Positions 46,401 through 58,182 of a stretch of 64,000 nt of DNA are shown one piece after another. Source of the DNA: Blumeriella jaapii (lineage: Eukaryota; Ascomycota; Leotiomycetes; Helotiales; Drepanopezizaceae); contig VWND01000067.1 of the NCBI GenBank assembly GCA_009599575.1, positions 558,001 to 622,000 of the forward strand, in the 5' to 3' direction. The position numbers and the translations under genes are program-made. The notes under the pieces are model-generated. The model saw only the letters and a program-made list of their open reading frames with translations, was not told the DNA's origin and did not search any database. Each line of letters begins with the position of its first letter. Position 1 is the stretch's first letter.

Positions 46401-46670
46401 TTTATTATTTACGCAGAAAAGTGGTGGAAAGTATTCGTCGCGGCGATATTTAATAATATTATCGACGAAAAAGCTATTAAAACGTTCGTAAATCTAAACG
46501 ATATTTCGATTGATATTTTATCGAGCTATTTTTTAAAAAAGCAAAATAAATAAAATGATTTAAACGATAAGCGAAACGTTATTTCTTCGCAAAAGCTAAT
46601 AGCAAAAAGGCCAAAAACGGATTAGGAAATCGAAGAAATATAAGGCTAAGAAATTCGGTTTTTAATTAAT
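43450..46670 (+). pseudogene. B1 post-pol ORF of unknown function
   Basis: About 1,050 codons can be read on the plus strand with a few frame slips and stops mainly of the RIP type. The open part is 44206-44766 (186 codons), basic and Lys/Ile-rich with NRRRAIAFKLINKKRDD. Other distinctive stretches are EFKQAYNAAIS near 43530, NGKFCYFYVRYYAAYYDL near 45080, NCRFVIYFNVPIALDFAGSD near 45650, FTDAIFDYYVLFAFAYNSE near 45780 and LEFIIYAEKWWKVF near 46400. No retroelement domain, clear signal peptide or membrane pattern is evident. It lies where retroviral-like elements place env, but position alone is no evidence for that. It could be a captured host gene or a family-specific protein. Confidence 0.5.
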
Positions 46671-46771
46671 TGGTTTTTAAATTATATAAAATAAATTAGA
46701 TTGCATTTATTAAAATTATATTTTTTTTTGATCGTAGTTAAAAACGATTACGTATATTATTTGGGACAGAA

Positions 46772-47038
46772 TATAAAACAATAATATTTTGTATTAATGG
46801 AAATTGATAATTTTAGTTATGGTCGAAATATAAACTTTTTCGAAACCTTCTGCTATTAATTACTTTTAACAGGTATAAAAGCAAGGTATCTTTTTAAATA
46901 GTATTATAGGCACGCAATTTAATTTATACTTTTTTTTATTTTTTTTTTTCTTTTTTCAGTTTTTTTTAGGGATTTCCTAGACTATTTTACCCACCGACAT
47001 ATGGCCGTATCAGTCTGGTTTTCCTATCTACTTTTATA
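46772..47038 (+). repeat. B1 3' LTR
   Basis: The 267-bp partner of 37600-37864, starting TATAAAACAATA after RIP change. It is preceded by GGGACAGAA, a possible polypurine tract. The last 60 bp keep many C residues lost in the 5' copy, so the two LTRs have been mutated independently. Confidence 0.9.
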
Positions 47039-48997
47039 TTGTTTTTCGTCAAACGAAAAAGCTGTTCTAACGAAAAAAAAAAAAAAAAAAAAAATCATAG
47101 AAAAGGAACCGGCAGCTTGGAAAAATGGTGTAATTTTTTGTATTATTTTATTAGCGTCGCTATCGAAATTAACATCGCGAATAAAATTCGATTTTTTCGC
47201 GCTTCGCATAACGTCGTAAATCTGCTATAATTAATTAAAATTTTTGTTACGTTTTACAACGTCGTTTTAATAACGAAATTAAAACTTTCGGAAATATACA
47301 TAAAAGATTTTAATATAACGAACGTAAAAAATTATGAAAAAATAAAACTTCGGCTAATAAAACTTGCGTTTATGATAATTTAATAAAATTTAATATTCGG
47401 CCAACCAAGCTTTTCCTAGAATTATATTATAATTTCCGAAATTAATAATTAAAAAAAAAATAAACGATTGTATTCGATTATTAATAATAAAGTTAAAAAG
47501 CGTAAAATGTGTAATTATATAACTACGAGCTTTATTATACCTTTTTACAAAAAAAAAGCCGGAAAAAATTAAATCAAAAGTTAAAAAAAAAAAAAATTTT
47601 GATTAGCGCCGAATCGATTAACGTATAACCGTTCGCTTCGAAATCGGCGAGCGCTTTTATTTTGTACGAAAAACTATTTTTAATAAATATAATAAAAATT
47701 GTTAATAAATCGCTATTAAAAAGCTTCCGAACGTTAAAATAACGTATATCGCGTAATACGCTTAAAAAAAAGGTTTTGCTTAGGCCTAAGCGTTTTTTCG
47801 ATTGGCGGAAAAGCTTTTAATTTTTTCGTATGCGTTTTAAAAGTCGTTTGAAAAAAGGTTTTCGTTTTTATTATTATTCTCGAAAAGCGAATCTTCGGCG
47901 GGCTCGATTTCGTTTACATTTATTAGCTTAAAAAAGCTTTTGAATAGAACCGAAAATCGGCCTGTAAAAAATCGTACAAATTAGCTTTTTTAAACTTTTT
48001 AATATAAAATAAAAAACGAGCGTTGTCGTTGGTCCGATCGAAAAAAAAAAACGCCAAAAAAAGCGTTTTGGCGTAAAAAAAAAAAAACCAAAAGGCTGAA
48101 AAAAAGCTTATAAAACATTTAAACGATTTTCGTACGTACGATTTAATTTATAATACTTTTCAATTAAAAATTTATTATTTTGATAAATAATAAATTTGAT
48201 TAAAAAGCGATTCGCGTATAAAATTCGTTTACTAATTAATTTTGTTTTTTTTAACGAACGGCGGTAAATTAATTTTTAAAAATCGTTGTACGCGCTTATT
48301 TTAAATGCAGCTTTTTTCGTAAACGCTTTGGTATTTTATCGCGGAAAGCGTTTCGAAACTATTTGTTAATTCGTATTTAAGCGTTCGCTGCGAAAATGGA
48401 AAATCGCAGATAAAATCGCTAAAAGTCGTCGTACGTATTTATTGCAAGCATTTTAAACTCGTTTTCGGCCTTTTAAACGTTTAAAAATTCGGCCAGGAAA
48501 TCGGCGATTTTTTTTATTAATTTTTCGAAAAGTATAAAATCGGAACGGTTCAAAATACGCGGAATAAAAAACTTTTTTGCAACGCCTTCGGTCTGATCGA
48601 ATATATAATTTTTACGAAATGGATCGTCAGCGAAATAATCGTAGTAAAATTCGAAATTATTAAAAATTTTAATTTTTTAATAGCGTATTTTATGATTTTT
48701 ATTATTATTTAATTTAATTTTAAAATTCGAAACGCGTTTTATATAAGCTAATCGAAAATTAGCAAATAAATAAAAATTATAGCGTTTAAAAAGCGCGCTA
48801 AAGTTTTGGCCGTTAAAAAAAGATTTAAAAAAAATTCGCGAAAAGCGTAAAAATTAGTTTGCAGCGTTTGTTAATTAAAATAAAACGTTGCGAAAAAAAA
48901 AAAAAACAGCAAATTCGCGATTAGCAAAAGCACGTTCGATAGATTTTATCAAACATTTTAATTAAAAAGTCTGTCGCAGTCGTATAATTTCCAGAAG
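47039..48997 (-). mobile_element. Gypsy D3, fragment 1: gag and protease
   Basis: Co-linear with D1 30313-32275. Protease is at about 47590-47700 on the minus strand (KIKALADFEANGYTLIDS; triad Ser-Gly lost). Gag follows to 48997, where homology stops at TTCCAGAAG and LINE L begins. A pure A run of ~20 at 47078-47097 replaces the mixed A/G run of D1. The D3 leader and 5' LTR should lie right of the window, beyond L, D4 and E2. The open frames 47001-47230 span the B1/D3 junction and are not genes. Confidence 0.85.
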
Positions 48998-49028
48998 CAT
49001 CTTTTATAATATACACGGATTCTACTTT

Positions 49029-51220
49029 TTGTTCGCAATAATCATTAAATTCACTGCAATCGATTCGGGAGACCCGTTTCTTTCCGAATCTCGAGGAATC
49101 AGCTCGAAAGCTCGTCGCGTTCGCCGTGCAGCTCGCGAAATAATTCTTTCCACCTCTTTTCGGTCGTCCGACGACCACGATCACGATTACGACTACGACG
49201 AATTATATATTCGTTTTATAAACGCAACTTTACCGTTTTAATTAAACCTGCATTTTTTAAAAAAAAAAACAGGCGAATATTTTTAATATTCGCTTTTTTT
49301 CTTTCGTTTTAAAATACAAAACGCGAATATTTATTATTACAACGTCGGCTATTATTAATTAGCTCGACGAAACAAACCGACAGTTTTAAATACGTCGCAA
49401 AATATAAGTATAATTCGCGATCGCTGCCGATAGCGTCGTAAATCAGCAGAAAAAACCCGAAGCGCGATAATACGCCGAAAAACTTATAAAAAGCTTTATT
49501 TTCTTTTTGCAAATCCGCGCTTTTATTATTTTTTTCGCCGCTTCGCTAAGCAGCATCGATTTCTTTTTTTTTTCTGCTAAATCAATTATTTAAACAGACC
49601 GAATTTTACGAAAAATCTTAAAAATTTTAATAAACTCCGAGAAATTAAAATCGACCACCGCTAAAAAGCTATAATAATAAACGCGTTTGTTTACTAACGA
49701 AATCTTACGCGTTTTTTTAAATTCGTTTACCGAAAATCAATTAGCAAAAATTCGATAAAACTATCGTTTTTTAATTACGTCGGCGAAAAGCATTTTATTA
49801 AACAAATTTAATATTTTCGTTTTTAAATAAAAAATCGCGAAGTTTATATCGGGCCTAACGAAAAACGCGATTAAAAACTTAACGCTTACGAAAATAAACT
49901 AAATTTTTTATTTAATCGATTTGAAAATCAAAAACTTTATTATTATTTAAAAAAGCGTCGAAATTCTTCGCAAAATATTCGGAGCTATCGCCGTACGCAT
50001 TTCGGAAAAATAATATAATTACGCGATACAAAACGTTTTAACCACGGTTCCGAAGCTATTCGGCGACGTTTTTTACTGTTTAAAACATATAAAAAACGAG
50101 ATTTTTACTTAAATCAAAATTAAACCGATTAATACGCGCTTTTTCCGGCACGAAGCGAATTTAGCTATAAATAAACAAATCTAAATTATTTTTTTTTATA
50201 ACCAATTAAAAGCTTTATTTTTTTCGGCGTCAGCGCCCAAGCCAAGCTTATCGATAAAAAACCGGCTATATTTCGCTACGATTTTAAATATTAAAACTTT
50301 TGCAATTTATTAATTTATATCCGATACGCTCGTTATAATTATTATAACAACCGAATACAAAATTACAACGGCTTAACTGATTTTAATTACAAAACAGCTA
50401 TATAATACGCGAATTATTATAAATTATACGTTGCGAATTATTTACGTTGCTTTACGGCTTTTCCGCGTAAATAATAAAATAATACGATTAATTAAAAAAA
50501 AACTAAAAGCTGTCCGGCGATTAAAAAAAGCGGCTTATTCGATCGCGGTCACTTTTATTACTAAAGCTTTTATTTTTTTAAATAATAATAATCCGGTTTT
50601 TAATAACGCGGACCGAAAAAAAAAACGCGAAAACGCCGTAACGGCATACAAGCAAAAAACCACCGCGCTTTTAACTATTATTTTCGCCGCGGTTACAACG
50701 TTAAACGTAACTTTTTCGGGCCGTTTAATCCGAAACTTAATTTTAAAACAATCGCTAAATATTTAATATTTCGGCCGAAAAGCATATTCGATTTTCGACG
50801 ATACGATTTTCGTAGCTTTTTCGCAAAATACGCTTTTTTTTATTCCGTTAAAAGCAATTTATCCGTTTTTATCGAATTAGCTACGAAATAAATCCTAAGC
50901 TTTCGCAAACGAATCAAAAAAAATAAATATCGATATTAATACTTTTATTTTTTAATAATAAAACATTTTTATAAATAACGCGAAAAATTTCGTAATCGAA
51001 AACTCAAAACAGATTTTAATATTTATTAAGCAAACGTTTAAAAAAAATAATCGAAGCATATTACGTTTTTATATTTATACGATGCAAAACGCATAAACGT
51101 AATTTACGTGTAAAAATCTTAAAACGCTTCGAAAACTAAAATATAAAATTATTCGTTATACGATTTGTATATACCGATCGATTTATAAAACGAAACCGAA
51201 AATTTTTTTTTTAAGCGAAT
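49029..51220 (+). pseudogene. LINE L 5' UTR and ORF1
   Basis: GC-richer sequence at 49030-49210 encodes SGDPFLSESRGISSKARRVR in an open frame to 49241, either ORF1 start or leader. Further open coding includes 50431-50766 (basic, with IKKKLKAVRRLKKAAYSIA). Near 51050-51110 a Cys-bearing stretch could be remnants of the zinc knuckles usual at the ORF1 C-terminus, but spacing is not conserved. ORF1 proteins of this group bind element RNA. The minus frames 48921-49184 and 49309-49512 are shadows. Confidence 0.5.
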
Positions 51221-51229
51221 ACGTTTTAA

Positions 51230-54200
51230 AATGCTAATTTACGTCCGAAAAAGCGCAAAACTTAATTTATAACAACGACGATTAATTAATAACAAAAATC
51301 TGTTTTAGCTAAACGTAAATATCTATTTTATTTTTAATATATATAAACAAAACTATATTTAACAAATATTAAATTACGTAATATATTTCGAACCATTTTT
51401 CAATTGCATAATAAACGGCGATTTTAATACCCGATATAATATTTTTAAGCCCGGATCGAATACGGCAAAAAATAAAAAACATTTCGCGGATTAAGCTGCT
51501 ATTTCGAATATAAATTTTATCGGCGCCGCTAACGAATTTATTTATAATAAAAAATACGTTTTAAATTTCACTTTTTCGAACGTATTTAATTCGATTATTA
51601 TAATACAATACGATATATATAACGGCTTAAACTACGAAACTTAAATAACGACTTTTTTTAGCAAAAAAAAAATATTCGTAATTTAAATATATTATAAAAT
51701 ATCCGATTTAAAATTCGGCAAATTCGCAAGCTTAATACGCGCAAAAATTAGCCGATTCGCGGATTCCGCTATATTATTAACGCTAGAAAAGCTAAATAAA
51801 TACGCGGCTGCGTTGGCCCGGATTTTTTAAAAAAGCATTACAGCTGCCGGAAAGCCTTTTTAAAAAAACTTATAAGCTATTTTATAATAAACCGACGAAT
51901 ATTAAAAAGCCAAAAACAAATATTTGCGAATACGCAAAATAATATACGACGATAAAATCTTCGAAAAAATCAGGCAGTTTTTTATTATAATACGCAAAAC
52001 GAAAAAACTATTAACAAAAGCTTATTAACGATATCGATAATAACGAAAAGCTATATAAAATAATAGGCTAGCACCGAATAACTACGAATTTTAAAGCTTT
52101 TTTATTAATAATAAACGGCGTTATAATTAAAAATATTAGAAATAAAACTAATACTTTGAAAAACGAAATACTTGGCCGCTTTTCAATTACCGACGATTTC
52201 GACCAAAATCCTTTTATCGAATAAATAAAATCGGGCCATTTTTTTTAAATAAACTTCGTATCGTCCGAAAAAATAAAAAAATATTATATCGGAATTATTA
52301 GCATTTTTCCGAATATTAACCGGATTACGATAAAACTCTTAAAAGCCTATTAAAAAAAAATTAAAACCGCTATATATAATTTGTTTAACCGCTGCTTCGC
52401 AACGAATTATTTTCCGACCTTTTAAAAGCTGGCCGAAATAGCTATAATAATCAAAACCGGCAAACGAAACAAATTCTTTTTACGCTTATAACGTCCGATC
52501 GCTTTTTTTTTTTATATATCCAAAAGTTTCGAAAAAATTATTATTAACAAAATTGCGTAAATAGCGTTTACGACCGGTCTGTTTAATTTATAATATAAAA
52601 ACGCTTTTTCGAAACGTTTTGCTTTCGATTTAGCAGCGTGTTTTACGGCCGATATCGAAACTGCGTTCGCCGTAAAAAAATATATTACGATTATTATTTT
52701 AAACGTGTAAAACGCGTTCGACGCCGTTTTAATCCGACGCCTGCTTAAAAAAATAACCGAGCAAAAATAGCTTTTTTTATTTTTTTTACTAATTAAATCG
52801 TTTTTTACGAAACGACGAATACAAATACGATTCGAAAAAAAAACCACCGAATTTAGCTACGTTTATTACGGCACTTTTTAAAAATCGCTATTTTTTCCGA
52901 TTTTATATATATTATATTTAACAGAATTGCTTAATTAAAACTTTATTTTTCGTTTTAAATACGCAAACGATATATTAATTTATCGCATTTTATATAATTT
53001 AAATAATAATATCGAATTATTTGCAAAAAACGTTCGCGATATTTTCGAATAAAAAAACGAATATAAAATCGCTTTCGCGCCGGAAAAAATCGAAATAATA
53101 TATATTATTACGTAAAATAATAATTACGCTTTTTCGATTATAATCGACGACAAAATTACGATTTTTTATATTATTACGGCGAAAAAAAACGAGCAATCCG
53201 CGCTACGCTAGCTAAAAGTTTAATTCGATCGAAAATTTATTTTCAAACGATACGTTAAAAAACGCGTAAGCAAAATACAATAAACGACGCAATATATCAA
53301 AAGCTTCGGCCGAATTAATAATAACTTTCCGGCCAGCGCGCTGCGAAAAGCAATAATTATTTGTGTTTTTTTTTCGATATTATTTAAAACCGAAATCTAA
53401 TACGCAAGCCGTACGAAATCTAAACGCCGAACCGGACGAAACAGCCAAATCAGTATCCGTTTCGACGGTTATATCGATTTGATATAAAAAACTATTATTT
53501 TGGCCGCACGAAAAATACTTTTTATATAACGCATTATTTTTTTTATTATAATAATACGAAACGTAAATTTTTTTTTCGTAAACGCGGCTTTGGAAAAAGC
53601 TAAAACACGCTTCGCGATAAAATTGCAAATCGTAAACAAAGCATATCTTTTGATCCAACGTATTTTTATTTTAGTAATTTTTCGCAGCAAATACGCGGGC
53701 ATATATATAACCGCTAAAACGAAGATTTAGCGCTTCGGCGATATTTTTCTATAAATCTTACGATTTAAATTGATTTTTTCGCATTTTTCGCCCGGCAGCC
53801 GTACCGATTTTATTATAAGCGTTAAAAAAAAAAAAACCGCGAAAAACTTTAAAAAATAATAAGCAGAATTATTTTTCGGAAACGTTACGATTTTTTCGAA
53901 CGGCTGCGAAAAATATAAAAACGGCGTTTATTTCGTAAGCTACGAATACGTTATATATCAGAACCGTAAACAAATAGCATTTAAATACGGCTCGATAAAC
54001 GATTATTTCCACGTTTTCGACGCAAAAGCGATAAAAACATAAAAAAACTTGTAAAAAACTGCGAGCATGCCAGCCGAAATACGCACGCAAAAGTTATAAA
54101 TATATATCGATAATATTTTAATAATTAAAAAAATACGCGGAATATTTTTTTTTTTTTTTTAATAAACTTTTTTAGCCTGCTAAAAAATAATAGAAATATA

Positions 54201-54780
54201 CGACGTGAAAATCAAATAAGCATCGGGTTATATAAGCATCGAAAGCAACGAGGCCGCCGATAAACTGGCAAATGCGAATGCAAAAAAAACCTTTTAAAAT
54301 AAAAGCTTTGCGTCCGAATCGATTATAAATAAAATACGCTCCGATTTCAGGAAAATACGAAATTCGTATCGAAACTTTTAATAAAAACAGCCAGCAAAAA
54401 GCTTTTACGAAATTATAAGCGATAAAATCCGGTTTACGCAATTAAACTTTTGCCGAAGCTCGATATGCCGAAACGATTATTTTATTATTATTTAACGATT
54501 AAAATTATTTATAAAAATTACAAATAATATTACGTTAAATATAATTATACCGACGCTAAATTACGTTGCAAATGCAAAAAACTCAAAACTTTATTATATT
54601 TAATATTATATCGCCGCGCGATTAAACGTTTTTTTGGTTGGCCCAAAAAAACTCGACCAGACGCTTTTTTCCGAACCGAGCGAAAAGCCGTGATATTTTT
54701 TAAAAACCTGCTTTACGAGCTAAAAGATTTTGTAACGTTTTTACGCGTTATTACTACAATTTCTCAAATATAATTAATTT
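51230..54780 (+). pseudogene. LINE L ORF2: endonuclease, RT, RNase H
   Basis: The endonuclease (EEP fold) shows NGDFNTRYNIFKPGS near 51415 and FTFSNVF near 51580. RT spans about 52150-53180: RPIAFFFYISKSFEKII, TIIILNVWNAFDAVLIRRL-like sequence with one lost Trp, and the active box YANDI at 52960-52971, where YADD has lost its first Asp. RNase H is at about 53870-54450: IFSNGCEKYKNG, KQIAFKYGSIND, HVFDAKAIK. The C-terminal part reads RFFGWPKKTRPDAFF near 54630. The open minus frames in 52512-54441 are shadows. It once nicked target DNA and primed cDNA there. Confidence 0.85.
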
Positions 54781-55278
54781 TGCTATACGTATATTGCTTG
54801 CTCTGATCGAATGCAGCTCGAATAAAATAAATTGCGTACGGCCGCGCGAAGCGACGTTACAACGAAACGAATACTATTATATATATTTATATAACGAATG
54901 CTTTTTTATTTTAGTAAACGCAAGTCTGTTTTTAACTTTTGGTTTTTAAATTCGGATATTTAAATACTGCTTTTTTTTTTTTTTCGGCTTACTAGCTATA
55001 TTATTATGCGTTTTTACGCAACCGACAAATTATATTTTAATCGGTATCGTATGCATATTTTTTAGGCTTTTTTCTAGGCTTTACGCTTATATTTTTTATT
55101 AACGGACTATCGCAAAAGGCGGCGAAAAGCGTAGTCGACAGCAGTTTTAGCTGTACTAATACGAACTGCTTTCGGGGTCGTACTTTGTATTTAATTCTTT
55201 AGCTTAGCACGTTTCCGTACCCCCTGGGAGGTTCTAGAAGGGCAGCCTTTCGGCTGCACTCCGCTAGACGTTAATTAA
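54781..55278 (+). other. LINE L 3' UTR
   Basis: Non-coding. From ~55080 base composition becomes balanced (for example CCCCCTGGGAGGTTCTAGAAG at 55220), in sharp contrast with ORF2. CAGCCTTTCGGCTGC at ~55243 could form a small stem-loop, as expected for a 3' UTR read by its own RT. Confidence 0.55.
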
Positions 55279-55302
55279 TACTACTACTACTACTACTACT
55301 AC
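55279..55302 (+). repeat. (TAC)8 tail of LINE L
   Basis: Eight TAC triplets in a row end exactly where the D4 LTR begins. Simple-repeat tails rather than poly(A) are known for I-like and Tad-like LINEs. Confidence 0.85.
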
Positions 55303-55627
55303 TGTGACGATTCATTCTGTTGCCACCTCTCGTGTCACCCCAGCAACTACGTATAGCTGCAAGCTCCCCAGCAACTACGTATAGCTGCAAGCTCCTCAGC
55401 AACTACGTATAGCTGCAAGCTCTCTGGTCTCCTGGTGGGTCTCCCCATCAACTGTGGAGATTATTTATGTATATAAGGCTTTTTTTTTTTAGCAACTTTT
55501 GCTTTCTGCAATTATTGATTCTAAATGAATATTTTTGTTACAAAACCAAAGGCTCGTTTTTTATATTATATGAATTCGGCGACCAGTTGATTAATCTTTT
55601 AGCTCTCCGACTGATTAAATCGTTATA
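55303..55627 (+). repeat. D4 5' LTR, three-repeat form
   Basis: Starts TGTGACGATTC and ends AAATCGTTATA. At 325 bp it is the longest D LTR, because it has three 28-bp repeats. Confidence 0.9.
55342..55425 (+). repeat. 28-bp tandem repeat, three units
   Basis: Units start at 55342, 55370 and 55398, each AGCAACTACGTATAGCTGCA followed by AGCTC and a short variable end. D1 LTRs have two units and D2 LTRs have one. The unit contains the palindrome TACGTA and lies upstream of the TATATAAG box. Confidence 0.9.
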
Positions 55628-55749
55628 TTATTAATAACTTTTTTTCTACGCTGGCGACGGCGTAAATTATTTTTCCTTTCGAATTTCTCACGGGTTATAC
55701 CAAAATGATCGACCGGTTGTAAAAAGGCTTATTTCCGCATTTTGCGAAA

Positions 55750-57190
55750 AATAGCTTTTGTTCAACGATTCCTTTTTCAACAGAGCTTTTCAGCTCCTGC
55801 CACTATATTTTAATTTCCTTTTTAATCAGCGAAAAAGCAGCCTCCCCCAGAAGCTTTTTTTTCTGAAAAACAGTCCTTTTTCCGAGGAAAAAAAAACAAA
55901 AGGAAAGGTAAAGCGCCAACCATTTCGCCTGCCATTTTTTTGCAGCTTAGCGCTAAAAGCGTTCAGTTAAGACTTTTGTAAAATTAATTAAAGGAAGCGC
56001 AAAAGCGTAAACGACAACTTCTGGAAATTATACGACTGCGACAGACCTTTTAATCAGAGCGTTTAATAGAATTTATCGAACGTGCTTTTATTAATCGCGA
56101 ATCTGCTGCTTTTCTCTTTTTTCGCAACGTTTTATTTTAATTAATAAACGCTGCAAATCAATTTCCACGCTTTTCGCGAACTTTTTTTAAATCTTTTTCT
56201 AACGGCCAAAACCTTAGCGCGCCTTTTGAACGCTATGGTTTTTATTTATCTGCTGATTTTCGATTAATTCGTATAAAACGCGTTCCGAATTTTAAATTTA
56301 AGCTAAATAACGGTAAAAATTACAAAGCACGCTATTAAAAAACTAAAATTCTCGACAACTTCGAATTCTACTACGATTATTTCGCTAGCGATCGATTTCG
56401 CAAAAATTATATATTCGATCAGACCGAAAGCGTGGTAAAAAAGTTTCTGATTTCGCGTATTTTAAACCGTTCCGATTTTATATTTTTCGAAAAATTAATA
56501 AAAAAGGTCGCCGATTTTCTGGCCGACTTTTCAAACGTTTAAAAGGCGAAAAACGAATTCAAAATACTTATAATAAATACGTACGACGATTTTTAGCGAT
56601 TTTATCTGCGATTTTTTATTTTCGCAGCAAACGCTTAAATACGGACCGACAAACAGCTTCGGAACGCTTTTCGCGATAAAATATTAAAGCGTTTATAAGA
56701 AAAATTGCATTTGGAATAGGCGCGTACAACGATTTTTAAAAATTAGCTTACCGCCGTTCGATAAAAAAAACAAAGTTAATTAGCTAAACGAATTTTATAC
56801 GCGAATCGCTTTTTAATTAAATCTACTATTTATTAAAATAATAGATTCTTAACCAAAGCGTATTACGAATTAAATCGTACGTACGAAAATCGTTTAAATA
56901 TTTCATAAGCTTTTTCTTAGCTTTCTGTTTTTTCTTTTTTTCTACGCCAAAACGCCCCTTTTGGCGTTTTTCCTTTTCGATCGGATCAACGATAACGCTC
57001 GTTTTTTATTTTATATCAGAAAGTTTAAAAAAGCCAATCTGCACGATCTTTTACGGGCCGATTTTCGGTTCCACCCAAAGGCTCTTTCAGGCTGGTAAAT
57101 ATAAACGAAATCGAGCCGGCCGAAAATTCGCTTTTAATAATGGTAGTAAAAACGAAAACTCTTTTTTAAACGATTTTTAAAACGCATATA
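55750..57190 (+). pseudogene. D4 gag
   Basis: Best view of D-family Gag. Frame-joined translation shows LRLLQ-like and KEAQKRKRQLLEIIRLRQ coiled basic start (near 55980-56040), then a middle with FYYDYFASDRFRKNYIFDQT (56370-56420) and a Gag-like C-part FRDKILKRL. No zinc knuckle is seen. Stops at Gln and Trp and a few slips. Confidence 0.65.
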
Positions 57191-57269
57191 AAAAAGTCGA
57201 AGGCTTTTCCGCTAATCGAAAAAACGCTCAGGCCTAAATAAAGCTTTTTTTTTAGGCGTATTACGCAAT

Positions 57270-57452
57270 ATGCGTTATTTTAATATTCGAAAGCTTTTTA
57301 ATAACGATTTATTAACAATCTCCGTTATATTTATTAAAAATAATCTTTCGTATAAAATAAAAGCGCTCGCCGATTCTAAAGCGAACGGTTATGCGTTAAT
57401 CGATTCGGCGCTGATTAAATCCTTTTTTTTTTTTTTAAAACTTTTGATTTAA
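57270..57452 (+). pseudogene. D4 aspartic protease
   Basis: Open frame with LSYKIKALADSKANGYALID: Asp and Ser of the triad remain, Gly is Lys, which two G-to-A changes explain. The following 700 bp (57460-58180) is the protease-RT spacer with T and C/T tracts and no domain. Confidence 0.75.
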
Positions 57453-58182
57453 TCTTTCCCGGCTCCTTTTTTTGTAAAAAAGTATAATAAAACTCGTGGC
57501 CATTTAATTATATATTTTACGCTTTTTAATTTTATTATTAATAATCGAATACAATCGTTTACTTTTTTTTTAATTATTAACTTCGGAAATTATGATATAA
57601 TTTTAGAAAAAGCTTGGCTGGCCGAATACCAAGTTTTATTAAATTGTAATAAACGCAAGCTTTATTGGCCGAAATCTTACTTTTTCACAGCCTTTTACGC
57701 TCGTTGTATTAAAGTTTTTTATTTGCATTTTCGAAAAATTTAATTTCGTTATTAAAACGACGTTGTAAAACGTAATAAAAATCTTAACTAATTATAGCAG
57801 GCTTACGACGCTGTGCGAAACGCGAAAAAATCGAATTTTATTCGCGGTGCTAATTTCGATAGCGACGCCAATAAAATAATACAAGAAATTATATTATTTT
57901 TTTAGGCTGCCGATTTTTTTTTATTATTTTTTTCTTTTTTTTTTTTTTTCGTTAAAACAGCTTTCTCGTTTTACGAAAAACAATTATATTAAAAACCGAA
58001 AAAAAGCTTTCGCCGCGATGGCCTTTCAGTTTAATATAATCGATAATTTAAATAAACCATTTTTTAAATTTCTTAAACGATTAATTCGAAAACGAATTTC
58101 TTAATTTACTGCTTATCCAATTTTTATCTGCTAAATTATTGCATATGCTTTTAAGCTGATTTCCAAAAAAAAAACAATTGAA

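Larger units (their letters stand above)
37600..47038 (+). mobile_element. Gypsy retrotransposon B1 with pol deletion and extra 3' ORF
   Basis: LTRs 37600-37864 and 46772-47038 begin TGTAAAACGG or its RIP form and end TTTTATA. TTGT is duplicated at 37596-37599 and 47039-47042, and D3 continues on both sides. The order is leader ORF, gag with decayed zinc knuckle, protease, RT fingers, then directly integrase C-terminal half: the RT active site, RNase H and most of integrase are missing. After pol, about 3.9 kb precede the 3' LTR, most of it a single degenerate ORF of unknown function. The element is 9.4 kb. Confidence 0.9.
48998..55302 (+). mobile_element. Tad/I-like LINE L, near full length
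   Basis: A non-LTR element with ORF1, then ORF2 with endonuclease, RT and RNase H in order, and a 3' tail of (TAC)n at 55279-55302. The 5' boundary is the end of D3 homology at 48997. The RNase H domain after RT places it with the Tad1/I group rather than L1. The middle is strongly RIP-mutated while both ends (49030-49210 and 55120-55280) keep a balanced base composition. The target duplication cannot be seen because D4 sits in the tail. Confidence 0.88.

Noticed and set aside
43450..46670. Envelope-like protein by position after pol
   Set aside because: No signal peptide, fusion-like segment or membrane anchor pattern could be seen in the degenerate reading; position alone is insufficient.
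47001..47230. Three overlapping ORFs at the B1/D3 junction
   Set aside because: They span a transposon junction and an A run.
53380..54441. Several minus-strand ORFs of 70-90 codons in the LINE
   Set aside because: They are shadows of plus-strand RT and RNase H, whose motifs are recognisable.
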